Source: Aulostomus chinensis (Eukaryota > Chordata > Actinopteri > Syngnathiformes > Aulostomidae). From it: a stretch of 64,000 nucleotides of DNA. The number at the start of each line of letters is the position of its first letter. The first letter of the stretch is position 1. The notes beneath the pieces were generated by a model. The model had not been told where the DNA came from and did no database searches. It saw nothing but the letters and a program-made list of their open reading frames with translations. Where the stretch lies: contig JBBMOA010000004.1 in assembly GCA_037954235.1 (NCBI GenBank), forward strand, positions 8,677,599-8,741,598, given 5' to 3'. This document shows, one piece after another, positions 37,801 to 49,866 of this stretch. Position numbers and translations under genes: made by a program.

Positions 37801-40800
37801 GAGTCAAAACTATTTCATTCAGAATTTTCAGCACAAACTTAATAACTGAATGATGGAATTCTGAGCAGGCGATCAAACACAAGTCAATACATTTTTTGAC
37901 AGCCCTGATTTCAAAGAGCTCTGCTCCAGGCGCGCATTGGCAAGAAAGAATATATCATGATGCAGTGATTATGGTGGGATTTATTGCAATCCTGTAAGAA
38001 AGGGGATATATTGCAAGTTTTATTTTTAGGAAAGCTATCGTATTACGAAAGACACCACACAAACCTGCATGAAATCTGTGTAAAATATTCAACCAATGTT
38101 TGTGCAATATGAGCAAAGTAATTAACATTTCCATAAATCAGGGTTAGGAGTCCACAAACATAAAAACCACTGCTGTATAACTCTTTCTACATTTTAAAGC
38201 ATCATTCTGGCAAGAGTTCGGTCGTTACGGTCGGACGCATTTATTTGTGGTTGTTTTCTCTATATGACTCCTAAAATTCACCAGCCTTATGTTGATCAGT
38301 ACGTTTTCCGATCCAGCAGGTCATCTCAACAAGCTTCGCTCATGTAAAGACTGAACAAGCTTATTTCTACGCAGACCAACATTAGCGGCAGCCAGCAGCC
38401 AGTCCGGGTCAACCAGTCGAGTCAGTGTCTGAACGGGCGCTCAGCAGGCACAACAGCCCCTGGCAGGCCTGCCACGTGTACGTTGCCAAAACATCCTGAA
38501 GTGTACCGAGGGCTCTGGACTCACTTTTCCTCTGGTAGCACCGGTGCTACCAACTGATGTGATAGGCATCGCAGCCAGAACACAACCGAGCCACAGAACA
38601 GAGGAGAGTGCAGGAGGGGGAGAGAAGCGGCACCAGTGAGGATGAAAAGATGGCTTTTATCTGAAACGTCTGTTAAACCAAAACAGCAACGATCATGCAC
38701 TCGCGCAAATGCCACTCGGTCAAAATTGAACTTGCAGGCTCCAAACAAAAGGTCACATGTGCGACCATTTTGGACAAAGTCTAGAGCCCCGGCACCCCCA
38801 GCTGGGATGCCTCTAAAGTTGTCACACACATCAGCTGTTGAGCAGGGGCACTGGAGTGTGTGGAGCCACCAACCCTCCGCTCTACAGCACCGGGCCACAT
38901 TCAGCTGGCATTGCTGATGCTGCTGCTACCGCGGTGCGCTCACTTCCCGTTGGAGTGGACTTCAGGGCTCATCTAGCAATTGATGCAGGAAAGTGAAATG
39001 CGCAACTGCCATGAATCTTTGCATGCAAACTGTTGATTAGAAATGGATACATAATTGCAAAACATAATATCAGGGTGTGGAAATCCCATGGATTTTTCTC
39101 TCACACCTCTACTCTGTAACAGACAACAGCATCCTGATTGAGGAGGGGCTTTGCCTCTGTTTCCATCCTTTAAGTCGAACCCCACAAACGTCATAAAGCA
39201 CTCAGCTCTCAGAGACATCACTAAAACTCTCTTCTTCAGCTTTAAACGCTTCTGTAGATCTCCATCTTGATGTGTCCTTCTCCCGTCCTCATGTCCCAGA
39301 AGTCATTTGGTCTTAAAATAAACTTGAAGAAGTCTGCTTCCGCAGCGTTCTGCGTCTCCATCATTATTGAACCACTGTTGTCTGTCTGTGGTCATTTTAA
39401 TTCGCTTCCGGGCCTCATCGGTTCTGTTGTTGTGTCCGCGGAAGCTCGATGCAATAGAGAGAGAGGAAACGCAGCAGCCGTTTGCTGTTCTTGTTCGTTT
39501 GCTCAGGTGGTTTCTTCTAATTTGCGCCACTGCAATGAGCTACCAGTTCACCTCAGCTTTTCTGAGCAAACTCACTATCTAGGAAACACAATGTGTTAAC
39601 GGTCCATTCCTCCTGCGTCTGCCGAGCATGATGGGAATCCCACTGATGGGTTCCACCTCATCTACAATCAGGTGGAGGTTATTGAAAACATCTGTGTTTT
39701 CTCTTCGTGCTTTTATGTACTTTATTTTATGAAACACTGTTGTTAATGAAGTTGAGACTCTGTCTCCATGGCTCCTGTTGAGCGGGACCATGGGGGGGGG
39801 GCTTCACTCTCTTGTTTCCTGTCCCTTCAACATTTGATTTGACTTTGATTGTAGTGTATATTGAGTACACTTAGTGGTCGTAGTTACAAGTACGGAGCTG
39901 TCAGACCTCAGGAAGACAAGCTGGATTCTTTGGATCCATGAAACAACAGCAATCATTTACATAGGAACCTGAAAGAATACCATGAAATATCATGAGACGT
40001 CAATCATCTGATCCTTATTTCCTACAAGCACGAGGCGCTAACTTATCAGAAATTCAACTGCAATGGTAACTTCAAAGACGAAGAGATAAAATCAAAAATG
40101 AACACATGTTGCCATGAGTGTATCACAGGTTCCGTCGGCCGGACGCGTCCTGATCTCAACCAACACATCAACGTTAAGACACGCATGCTCATATGACCAC
40201 ACAGCCTCTTGGTGTGTAACACTGCCATTGTCTCCCCCAGGTGATGAACATGGACGGGACAGGGCGGCGGGTGCTGGTGGAGGACAAACTTCCTCACATT
40301 TTTGGCTTCACATTACTGGGCGACTACATCTACTGGACCGACTGGCAGCGCCGCAGCATCGAGCGTGTCCACAAACGCTCCGCGGAGCGGGAGTTCATTA
40401 TTGACCAGCTGCCTGACCTGATGGGGCTCAAGGCCACATACGTCCACAAGGCCTTTGGTAAGTCTCAGTTGGGTGCTGACAGGCAGAGTTCCAGTCCGCT
40501 GCAAGTCGGCCACCATGGCATGTTAGCTGGAAATCTGAAGCCTCGTTATCCACCGACTCCACACATTGACAGACTGATTCAAACCTGGGAGTCGTTTGAA
40601 GTGATATTGCTGCAGGTTGAAATGGTGCTGGAACCACGATGGGGGGCCATCTGTAGAAAGTGCGAATTCACGGTCCATTAGGTCTGTCAGCACAGTGAGG
40701 AAATAACAACCGTTTGAATGATTGTTTTGTGGATGACTTGTCAGCAGATTGTTGGACCAAGTCCTGACTGATTTTAGGTTCTGATCAACAGTTCTGGCTC

Positions 40801-43800
40801 ATGCGTCGGCAGGAATGCAGCCTCTGCGTCCCTGCTAACAGCCGGTAAATAATCTCTCTCCGCAGGTACGAACCTGTGTGCCGAGAACAACGGCGGCTGC
40901 AGCCACCTCTGCCTCTACAAGCCTCAGGGTGTTCAGTGCGGCTGCCCCATTGGCTTGGAGCTCATTGCTGACATGCGAACCTGCATTGTCCCAGAGGCCT
41001 TCCTGCTTTTCTCCCGACACACCGACATCCGCCGCATCTCCCTGGAGACCAACAACAACAATGTGGCCATCCCCCTAACGGGCGTCAAGGAGGCCTCTGC
41101 ACTGGACTTTGATGTCACCGACAACCGGATCTACTGGACCGATATCACTCTGAAGGTGAGACGAGTGATGATGCATGCGCTGCTGCTGCTGCTGCTGCTG
41201 GTGGGCTGGAGGCTGACAGCTTCCTGCATTACTAGTAAGACCTAGAATGGGCGGAACTTCAGTAAGGTGCCACGAGTAACATTATTGTCACTTTGGGTCA
41301 CTCCTAGCTAATGACTCCACCCTGATCTTAGTTTCAGGTGTTTGTAACCTGATGAAAACCTAGCTGTGAACATTATATTTCTACTAAATTGTTCATGCAG
41401 GACTTGTAAATTGATCGAGTCTTTGAGAAGCTGTTGAAACTCAGAATCTTGACGTGTGCGGGGTTTGTTCTGCTCCTCCTCAGACCATCAGCCGGGCCTT
41501 CATGAATGGCAGTGCACTGGAGCACGTGGTGGAGTTTGGCCTGGACTACCCAGAAGGGATGGCAGTGGATTGGTTGGGGAAGAACCTGTACTGGGCTGAT
41601 ACCGGCACCAACCGTATTGAGGTGGCCAAATTAGATGGACAGCACCGGCAGGTCCTGGTGTGGAAGGATCTGGACAGTCCGCGAGCTCTGGCTCTGGATC
41701 CAGCCGAAGGGTGAGACGTGTCTTGAGCCACAGCAGGAGGATTAAAACCACCATACAGAACATTTTGAACAGCAGCACGTTTCATTAACCATGACTGAAA
41801 TGACCATTGTGCACCTGTGGATGTCCCTGATAGGACAGTGTGATTTAGTCTGTCACCATGACGACAAGCTAACAATTTTTAAATGATTGTTTTGTGAGTT
41901 CTGATCAGAACCAACACGGGACGTTTGATGCAGCATCATACGATGTGTTGTTGTCTGACTGCAGATACTCACAGCGTTTGAGTCGTCCTCTTTGTGTCGA
42001 CTTCATGTCCGGCTCCACCGGCGTCATCGGGGCCAGGAGGTTCAGTTTTTCTTGTGATGTGGTTTTCATCATTTGAAGAAGCCAGCAGACACTCAGTGCT
42101 GCCTCGGGAGCTGCTATGAATCCATCACTTTCATCTCAGCCAAGATATTTGTGGGACGCCGTTTTGAACTTCCTGCAGTTCATCTGATCAGAAAACCAGT
42201 TTTTTAAAAGTAGTTAGCTTGTTGTCATGGCGACAGCCAAGACAAATCATCAACTCATACTTTGTTTGAATCACCATCTTAATGGTGTTGTTTCCACATC
42301 TTCTTCATCCACTGATTACAAGGAAGTCACAATTGTTGCCTCTTAGACTTTGATGAGTAGGACAGCAGGAAGGTCATCAAACGGTGACGCAGGTGCTCCC
42401 TGCTCCTCCCCTCCTGTGTTCACTCGAGTGACGCTGGAGATTAAAAGGCTCTGTCTTGTTCTTCTGCACAGGTACATGTACTGGACCGAGTGGGGCGGGA
42501 AGCCGAAGATCGACCGAGCAGCAATGGACGGAACGGGTCGCATCACTCTGGTGGCCAACGTGGGTCGAGCCAACGGACTCACAATTGACTACGCAGAGCG
42601 GCGCCTGTACTGGACGGACCTGGACACGACGCTCATCGAGTCCTCCAACATGCTGGGTAATCACGGCTGATGCTGCTGTGCTGGTTACAGCTGTGTTTGC
42701 TCTCGCCACAAACACGAGCTCTGGCAGTCCAGGACGACGGCACATGTTCCTGCCGCCATCCTGCTCATAGACTTCTAGGAGGGAAAATTCAAAGTGGCTG
42801 AGATAGAAGCTCTGAAGGATGCTGCTGTTTTGTCTGGAAGGGTTCCCAGAAGCAGAATCTCCAATGATGTCAGACCTCTTCTGCTCCAGTTCTCGATGCA
42901 GGCGAAGGCCTTGCTGGGACAAAGCGTGTTCCTGCTGCGCAGACATCTTACTGACGGTGTTGTGGTTTTGTCTACTTGAGTCGCTTTGAATGTCATCTGG
43001 TCGTTTCTTTTCTTCAGGTCAGGACCGTGAGGTGATTGCTGATGACCTCCCTCATCCCTTTGGCCTCACCCAGTACCAGGACTACATCTACTGGACGGAC
43101 TGGAGCCAGCGCAGTATTGAGCGTGCTAACAAAACCAGTGGTCAGAACCGCACCGTCATCCAGGGCCACCTGGACTATGTCATGGACATCCTGGTATTCC
43201 ATTCGTCCAGACAGGGTGGCTGGAACGCTTGCGCTTCCACCAACGGACACTGTTCCCACCTCTGCCTCGCCGTCCCCGTCAGCAGTTTTGTGTGTGGCTG
43301 CCCCGCCCACTTCTCCCTCAACTATGACAACAAGACCTGCAGCGGTGAGAGACCCAGTGTCCTGGTCCTGATTAGAATGTGTCTGGTTATCTGTTGAATG
43401 TCTTCACCGGCCACATCTGAATGACACCATCAAAGATGGCAACATCACTGTAGTCGTGGAGGACGAGGAGGATTTTCACCTGGTAATATTACTGGTGTTA
43501 CTGGGAAGAAACGGGGAACCAACAAGCGAATATTCACCACGGTCATTCAGAAACATGACCGTGGTGAGGAGGATAAACTCTGGGTTAATTCACTATTTCT
43601 CTCCGTCAGGATTTGTCAAGTTAACAAATTTGAAAACGCTGGTTTTCTGGATGGAGTTCCGATCTGTTCAGTTACTGGAAGTTTGGTATGGCGGTAGCCG
43701 AATTTCTCGGCTGAGTTGTGAGTGATCATTTCCCACTCGTCGGCCTGGTTTGTTCTTCACGTCATGTATAATCATCAGGCCGGTAGAAGCATGGGCTCTT

Positions 43801-46800
43801 GGCTCTGCTTTTGCTGGTTGAGCCAAATATCAGCTGGGCTACAGGGCGTTTGGCATCACCGGACTCTTTAGCTGTCGTCGATGATGGAAATACTCAGGAC
43901 GCCCGGCATGTCTTCTCGTTTGCTCGTGTCTGCGTGTGTACCTCACTACACTAAGACAGATTTATGAGTGAATCTGTGTTTGAGGCGTTTGTCTCTCTCT
44001 CTTTCAGCACCAACATCCTTCCTGCTGTTCAGCCAGAAGATGGCCATCAACCGCATGGTGATCGACGAGCAGCAGAGTCCTGACATCATCCTGCCCATCC
44101 ACAGCCTCAGGAACGTCCGCGCCATCGACTACGACCCGCTGGACAAACAGCTCTACTGGATCGACTCCAAGCAGAATATCATTCGCCGCGCTCAGGAGGA
44201 TGGGAACCAGGTGAGCCTAAAGAAGTCCACAGCAGAACTGCAGCATTTGTTTTCCAGCCACATGACCTGTGACGTCTCTGCCTCAGAGTATGACGGTGGT
44301 GGCGAGCTCGCTGGCCGGACCCAGCCAGGGACTGCAGCTGTATGACCTGAGCATCGACATCTACAGCCGCTTCATCTACTGGACCAGTGAGGTCACCAAT
44401 GTCATCAACGTCACCCGGACCGATGGCAGCCGAGTCGGCGTGGTGCTGCGAGGAGAGCAGGACAAACCCAGAGCCATCGTGGTCAACCCGGAGAGAGGGT
44501 CAGTGCCTGCACGCCACACTGGTGTTCCTCAGCTGACAACAAACATTCCTTCAATGAGATCAGCGGTGTCGCGTCTGTTGACTTTCTCTCCCCAAAATGT
44601 GACATCACAACCTGGAATGAGTGACGTCACAGTCTTGGAATGATCTTCATGTTTGTATGTTGCCACACTTAAGGTTTAAGCCAGAGTTTGGCGACGTTGG
44701 TTTCCATCTCATGACCGCGATGGTTCGTGCTCATGATCTTCCACGGTCAGCGTTGGTCAGCTGTTCAGTCCAGACCAGCGGTGCTCAGGCTCGCTGGAAG
44801 CCACTCTGACAGAAAAATATCTCTGCGAGTGCCGCAGTTAAAAACCTCCCTTTTGCTCCTGGAAGTAACATAAGGTACTAGTACTGCGTTATCATGGCGT
44901 TAACAGCCTGAAATATTGTGCAGTAACTGCTGTTTATTATCAGTCCAACTACGAATGCCATTACTGGCAGGGTTGAGCTGCTTCAGTAGAACCATCTCGC
45001 GCGAATGTACTGAGGATGACTTCCAGGTCTGTCAGCCAATCAGAAGCTCCAAATTCTTCTTCTACTGTTTACTTGATGTTAGCGTCCAATCAGGAGCAGC
45101 CAAAGAGCAACAACAAGGGGCGAGATGACGAAGTGCCAGATCCTCACCGTGTGTCCCCGCTGGAGCGGAGCCCCGAGCTGCTGCGGGGACGAGCCTGACC
45201 CACAGCACGTCTGGTGGAAGCCAAACCACTGGTCAGAGCTCCGGCGGCGCCGCGACGCTGCAGGAACTTGTTGAAGCAGACTTCTTTTCGGATTTTAATT
45301 TTTTTAATTGAGATTACAAAGAGCCGCCGCCAGCTGAAAAACTGTGGGTAGAGACTCCCGAGCCCTGACAGCCTGCTCTTGTTCCAGTTCCACCAGCTGC
45401 CAGTTTGTTTTTGAGTCTGCTGGTGATTCCAGGAGAACCTGGACATTCATGGGGGGACAAATTGTTCCAGTGATGTTTGTCCAGTTAAAGCTCTTGAAAC
45501 GGCTTTGAGTTCAGGACACGTTCCACAGCTCTGGGTCTGTATCTGCAGCTCGTCTATGGTTCCTCTCCCTCGGCCCACGGACCCTGCCAGTGCCAAGTTG
45601 CTTGTGTAGAACAATAATTGCAGGCATCCCTCTGGGCCAGGTTCTTGGGTCACTGTGTGGTCAACAGATGAAGTTTGCAGATGTTCTGGTTCCCTCTTGA
45701 GCCCAGAGAGGGAAAAAGGAGCCAAACACCAGACCTCTGCTGTTAGAATCAGAACGTTCATGTTTGCCTCCTTCTGTCTGAAGGTACATGTACTTCACCA
45801 ACTTGCTGGAGCGCTCTCCGAAGATCGAGCGGGCAGCTTTGGACGGGACGGAACGGGAGGTTCTGTTCTTCAGCGGTCTGGGGAAGCCCGTCGCTCTGGC
45901 CATTGATAACGACGTGGGGAAGCTTTTCTGGGTCGACTCGGATCTACGGCGCATCGAGAGCAGCGACCTCTCTGGTAAGTCTGGCAGGAACTGGACATTT
46001 GTACACCAGGAGGTCAGGAGTTGGGGGTGGAGGTCCCGGGGGGGTCCTGAGGGGGGAGGGTGGAGGTTTCAGGAGTCTGTGTCCTGATGGGGGACGGCCG
46101 CCTCACCTGCTTGGTCCTGCCCCCCCGGGAGCAGACGCCCACTAGGACCTCAGGTTGACGTTATTGATCCTGATCCCTGAAACTGATCCTGTCAATCAGC
46201 CTGGAATCTAAACGAGTTGATCACTTGCCCGGTGTTGTGATGGCGAGCTCTGCTGTTGACCTCGGTGTGTCGCTGTCCTCTGCCTCCCCTCCCGCCTACC
46301 CCCTCAGCTCCTCCCCCCTTCTGTTGCCTTGGTTCCAGACGTTTTTTTGTTTGTTTGTTTGTTTTTGTTTTTTTTGCCCTACAACCTTGTTTTTGTTTTC
46401 CCGTCGGCTCTTTTTCAGGCGCCAATCGGATTGTGATCGCTGACTCCAACATCCTGCAGCCGGTGGGCCTGACGGTGTTCGGGAACCACTTGTATTGGAT
46501 CGACAAGCAGCAGCAGATGATTGAGCGCATCGACAAGACAACGCGGGAGGGACGCACCAAGATCCAGGCCCGCATCGCCTACCTGAGCGACATCCACGCC
46601 GTACACGAGCTGGACATGAGAGAGTACAGTGAGTGTAGCCCAGCACGCTGAGTTGACTCCGCTGTAGTGAGAGGAGAAGCTAATGTGTCTGCCCCCCCCA
46701 GGTAAACACCCGTGCACCTGGGACAATGGCGGCTGCTCCCACATCTGCATCGTCAAGGGAGACGGGACGACTCGCTGCTCGTGTCCCGTCCACTTGGTGC

Positions 46801-48821
46801 TGCTGCAGGATGAGCTGTCTTGCGGAGGTGAGCGCCACCGGTCAGACACTCTAGCTGCGGTTCTGTGAGCTTCTGTGTGACAGTGTCCTGGTGCTCTGCC
46901 CCCCCCCCCCCCCCCCCCCCCAGAACCCCCCACCTGCTCTCCAGAGCAGTTCTCCTGCATGTCCGGTGAGGTGGACTGCATCCCGCAGGCGTGGCGGTGC
47001 GATGGTTACCCCGAGTGTGATGACAGCAGCGATGAGGAGGATTGTCCCGTGTGCTCAGAGTCAGAGTTCCAGTGCGACAGCCGGCAGTGCATTGACCTCA
47101 GCCTCCGCTGCAACGGCGAGATCAACTGCCAGGACCGCTCGGACGAGAACAAGTGTGAAGGTAAGGAGTGCGCCTACCGGCCACCTCTGACATCAGGCGT
47201 ATCATTACAGCCAGAAACAGCCCGGTGATCGATCCACCCGCCAGTTGTGCGTGGATGAGCATCGCTCCGCACGAGCATCATCTCTTTGTTAGCCTCACCA
47301 AGCCTGATCCTGGATACCTTCAAAATAAAGGCATTATACTATTGTTATTATGGTTTTGTTGGAGCTGCTTGGGACTCTTATTCTGTAAAAACCTGATAAG
47401 AAGGTCCATCACACATTTTACAGCTGGAACGCGTGGATCCAGTTGTTGTGGTCTTGGTTGGTCTGCTGTCCTCCACTGGAGAAGCCCCTGAATCAGCTGG
47501 AACGAGGCTGCAGAACCAAGTTTCATGTCGCGCATTCTAGTCTGTCGCAGCTGATGTGGACACGATACTGCTCAGGTTCACTGGTAACGAGTTGTGTTGC
47601 CTTGCAGTTCGCTGCCCTCCGGACCAGTTCACCTGCTCCAACGGCCAGTGCATCGGCAAGCACAAGAAGTGCGACCACAACATGGACTGCACGGACAACT
47701 CTGACGAGATCGGCTGCTGTGAGTCTCCTGTTCCTTCTCATTTACCCAGACGCCACTCGCCACGCTGCTGAATCCTAGATCAGCCGTTACTATGGCGATG
47801 AAGCAGCAGGTGTGAAACACCTTAACCAAGATTGCCTAGAAAGTCGTTGAGTTGATCAGTTCAAGGCCCATCGAGCAGCAGAAAACCACTGAACCCCCAG
47901 GAGCGTATGAAGCCAGGTCAGACCAGCACGAGAAACCTTAAAAACCACACGGAGAGGAGGAAGCCTCTAGTGCACGAGGACCGTGAGGCGGTGTGCACTA
48001 GAGGTGAGGCGTTTCTCTGGAAACTGTGATTTTCTCCCCACACATCTCCTGCTGTTGATGATGGTCATCAAATATTTGTCGTCAACGTGACCTTTCCTCA
48101 CTGAAGCATGGCGTCACGATGAGAGTGAGCGGCCCAAGACAACAAGTGAGCTCGGACGCAGCGTCTGAGGGTCGGAACCTTTATCCGTCACGGTGTTTGA
48201 ATCTGACGTTGTTGAAAAACTGACATCATCACAGCTCTGTCGCCATGACAACAAGCGACCAACTTTTGTCTTTTTTTTTATGGAATTCAGGATGTTTGAC
48301 ATCCAACAATTGAATGAAGTTAAATTTCTCTCCTGTGGTTTCAGACCCAACAGAGGAGCCGCCTCCCCCAAACAACACCATCGGCTCGATTGTGGGTGTG
48401 GTCATGGCACTGTTCGTGGTGGGTGCCGTGTACTTCGTCTGCCAGCGTGTTCTCTGTCCCCAAATGAAGGATGACGGTGAGACAGTCACCAATGACTTTG
48501 TGGTTCATGGGCCGTCATCGGTGCCGCTGGGATACGTGCCGCACCCGAGCTCGCTGTCCAGCTCGCTGCCAGGTGGGCCGTGTGACATGAGTGCTGTCAC
48601 GGGAGGACCTTTGTTTTGTTCCTAACCCCCCCATCTCTTGAGATTAACACGTCGCTCATATCCACCCTCGACAGGTATGTCCAGAGGGAAGTCTGTGATT
48701 GGTTCCCTCAGCATCATGGGAGGCAGCAGTGGGCCTCCGTATGACCGCGCCCACGTGACCGGAGCCTCGTCCAGCAGCTCGTCCAGCACCAAGGGCACTT
48801 ACTTCCCCCCGGTGAGAGAGA

Positions 48822-48859
<38 letters not shown>

Positions 48860-49866
48860 TGTCACGGGTAGCTAACGTGTGTGTGGTGTTCCCTGTCTTC
48901 CAGATCCTGAACCCTCCCCCCTCCCCGGCGACGGTGCGATCTCAGTACACCATGGAGTTCGGTTACTCCTCCAACAGCCCTTCGACGCACCGCTCCTACA
49001 GGTACAGGCCTCAGGAAGTGGAAGCTGGACTCCTGGAACTCCGTGTCCGTGTTCCAGAGGGTTCCGGACGCGGCCGTGGTTTTCAGGAGTGCTTGACCAG
49101 CTTCTTTCTAGGACGATCGTCTCTGTCTGAGTAAAATAATGCCAGAAATTACAACAATACTTGTTGTTTATGGCAAGAAAATAAAATTTCTTGGCTGAAA
49201 ATGGTGCTGTCAGCTTTTGCTCTTAAATCAAAGTGGAACTGAAGTGTTCCACTTGCTGCTTCCATGACGGAACCAAAGAAGGAACCCTGAAGGCTTCTGG
49301 TCCTGTTTAGAACAGTTCCTCTGAGACCAATGCTAGTTAGCTTAGCACAGTAATGGTAGTGGGTGTGACGTGTGAGCGTAGCACAGGTTACATGATGAGG
49401 AGAACATACTAAAATGAAGTCAAGTGCTAGTTGAAAGATACCTGTGATGGATATGAATGATGACATCATTGATGACTCATGGCGGCGTACTGCCTCCGTG
49501 GTTCGTCCTCCCTGAGTCGAATGTGTCAGTTAATGTATGTTTCTGTTTTCCAGCTATCGACCCTACACCTACCGCCCCTTTGCCCCGCCCACCACACCCT
49601 GCAGCACCGATGTGTGTGACAGTGACTACACACCGGGACGCCGGGCGCCACTTAAGTCCAACACCGCCACCTCTGCTGCTGCCAAGGGCTACACCAGCGA
49701 CCTCAACTATGATTCGGAGCCTTTTCCACCGCCGCCGACCCCCCGCAGCCAGTACCTGTCGGCGGAGGAGAACTGTGAGAGCTGCCCGCCGTCGCCTTAC
49801 ACTGAGCGCAGTTACTCCCACCACCTCTACCCACCACCACCGTCACCCTGCACGGACTCCTCGTGA
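25325..49866 (+). CDS. lrp6: Low-density lipoprotein receptor-related protein 6, Wnt co-receptor (23 coding exons)
   Basis: Exons: 25325-25379, 28102-28498, 33012-33209, 34030-34226, 35151-35282, 35842-36238, 36431-36602, 40241-40457, 40866-41155, 41484-41710, 42472-42656, 43018-43344, 44008-44210, 44287-44498, 45784-45974, 46419-46628, 46702-46827, 46924-47160, 47608-47718, 48345-48572, 48675-48811, 48904-49001, 49554-49866. Summed length is 4860 nt, giving 1619 aa (human LRP6 is 1613). The order is signal peptide (MGVVLRSLLLCSFCLLIQG), four YWTD beta-propeller/EGF pairs, three LDLa repeats, one membrane helix and a cytoplasmic tail with five PPP(S/T)P-type motifs. LRP6 binds Wnt with Frizzled; its phosphorylated tail recruits Axin and stabilises beta-catenin. 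Close similarity to LRP6 throughout, including GVPLLLYANRRDLRLVDA at the N-terminus, favours LRP6 over LRP5. No frameshift or missing domain was seen. Confidence 0.97.
25380..28101 (+). other. lrp6: lrp6 intron 1
   Basis: A 2.7-kb intron separating the signal-peptide exon from the first propeller. Its 5' half is CG-rich near 25400-25700. I saw no coding or RNA feature. Confidence 0.75.
29820..31070. mobile_element. Degraded interspersed repeat, class uncertain
   Basis: The 30891-31040 segment ('ctgtccctcctggtgaggg', 'ccctgaggtttctcag', 'ttccttgttaaaggtttt') matches my memory of the 3' end of a very common fish retroelement-type repeat. The preceding kilobase, with 'gatgtgttccgttccctcta' near 30640, is also repeat-like and carries broken minus-strand reading frames. 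No reverse transcriptase or transposase motif was recognised, so the class is left open. Confidence 0.45.
31703..32208. mobile_element. Non-autonomous DNA-element-like copy A in lrp6 intron 2
   Basis: 506 bases nearly identical to 59281-59786 in a tbk1 intron; I count two or so substitutions. The right end is '...cttcctggaacgggccc'. The left terminal repeat seen in copy B is not visible here: the sequence diverges left of 31703. No transposase motif was recognised. Confidence 0.75.
34516..34971. mobile_element. Dispersed teleost repeat, copy 3, fold-back form, in lrp6 intron 4
   Basis: The left segment, about 34516-34610, is the reverse complement of the right tail, about 34850-34971. Both contain the 'accactg(c/g)tccacc' unit and the 'aaagacccyrtgctscagcc' edge. 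The core (34625-34850) is collinear with copy 1. Arms of roughly 90-95 bases are imperfect but clear. Confidence 0.8.
35842..41050 (+). other. lrp6: lrp6 exons 6-9: second beta-propeller and EGF-like domain
   Basis: Exons 6-8 and the start of exon 9 encode propeller 2 (YWTDDDVKAIRRS, YWTDTGTDRIEV, YWTDWGEVPKIERADLDG, YWGDAKTDMIEV, YWTDWQRRSIERV). The second EGF module (CAENNGGCSHLCLY, CGCPIG) follows, and exon 9 continues into propeller 3. Exon sizes (397, 172, 217, 290) agree with my memory of the human gene. Confidence 0.94.
36603..40240 (+). other. lrp6: lrp6 intron 7 (3.6 kb) with repeat-like segment
   Basis: The longest unique-looking intron after intron 2. It contains a perfect 20-bp palindrome at 38533-38552. 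About 37950-38960 has the texture of an old DNA-transposon relic ('gatatattgcaag' near 38010) but no recognisable transposase. The rest holds nothing that I can name. Confidence 0.5.
41000..43344 (+). other. lrp6: lrp6 exons 9-12: third beta-propeller and EGF-like domain
   Basis: Propeller 3 has YWTDITLK, YWADTGTNRIEVAKLDGQ, YWTEWGGKPKIDRAAMDG, YWTDLDT and YWTDWSQRSIERANKT. The EGF module (CASTNGHCSHLCLAV, CGCPAHFSL) ends exon 12. Propeller 3 binds Wnt3-type ligands and DKK1 in mammalian LRP6. Confidence 0.94.
44008..46827 (+). other. lrp6: lrp6 exons 13-17: fourth beta-propeller and EGF-like domain
   Basis: Propeller 4 begins FLLFSQKMAINRMVID and has YWIDSKQN, YWTSEVTNVINV, YFTNLLERSPKIERAALDG, FWVDSDLRRIES and YWIDKQQQMIERI. 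The fourth EGF module is encoded by exon 17 (CTWDNGGCSHICIV, CSCPVHLVLL). Introns 13 (76 bp) and 16 (73 bp) are near the vertebrate minimum. Confidence 0.94.
46899..46923 (+). promoter_or_regulatory. lrp6: lrp6 exon 18 acceptor with a homopolymeric C tract
   Basis: The polypyrimidine tract of this acceptor is 23 consecutive C (46899-46921) followed by the AG. The whole intron is 96 bp. Most acceptors use mixed or U-rich tracts. Confidence 0.9.
46924..47718 (+). other. lrp6: lrp6 exons 18-19: three LDLa repeats
   Basis: Exon 18 encodes two LDL-receptor class A modules (CSPEQFSCMSGEVDCIPQAW with SSDEEDC; CSESEFQCDSRQCIDLSLRC with RSDENKC). Exon 19 encodes the third (CPPDQFTCSNGQCIG with CTDNSDEIGC). 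The acidic SDE calcium-binding motif is intact in all three. Confidence 0.95.
48345..49866 (+). other. lrp6: lrp6 exons 20-23: membrane helix and signalling tail
   Basis: The helix (SIVGVVMALFVVGAVYFV) lies at about residues 1374-1392, followed by CQRVLC (palmitoylation-type cysteines). The tail carries the PPP(S/T)P series: PPPSPATVRSQYT (Ser1490 by my count), PPTTPCSTDV, PPPPTPRSQYLS, PPSPYTERSYSHH and PPPPSPCTDSS. These are the GSK3/CK1 phosphorylation motifs through which LRP6 engages Axin. The tail holds about six residues more than human between motifs B and C (KSNTATSAAAKGYTSD). Confidence 0.93.
49310..49395. mobile_element. Short dispersed-repeat fragment in lrp6 intron 22
   Basis: It contains 'gctagttagcttagcacagt' followed by 'ggtagtgggtgtgac', closely resembling the left arm of the fold-back element at 56838-56900 in tbk1. 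Confidence 0.55.

Noticed and set aside
38521..38917. Frames of 93-125 codons in lrp6 intron 7
   Set aside because: Sit in transposon-like sequence, open on both strands, no transposase signature.
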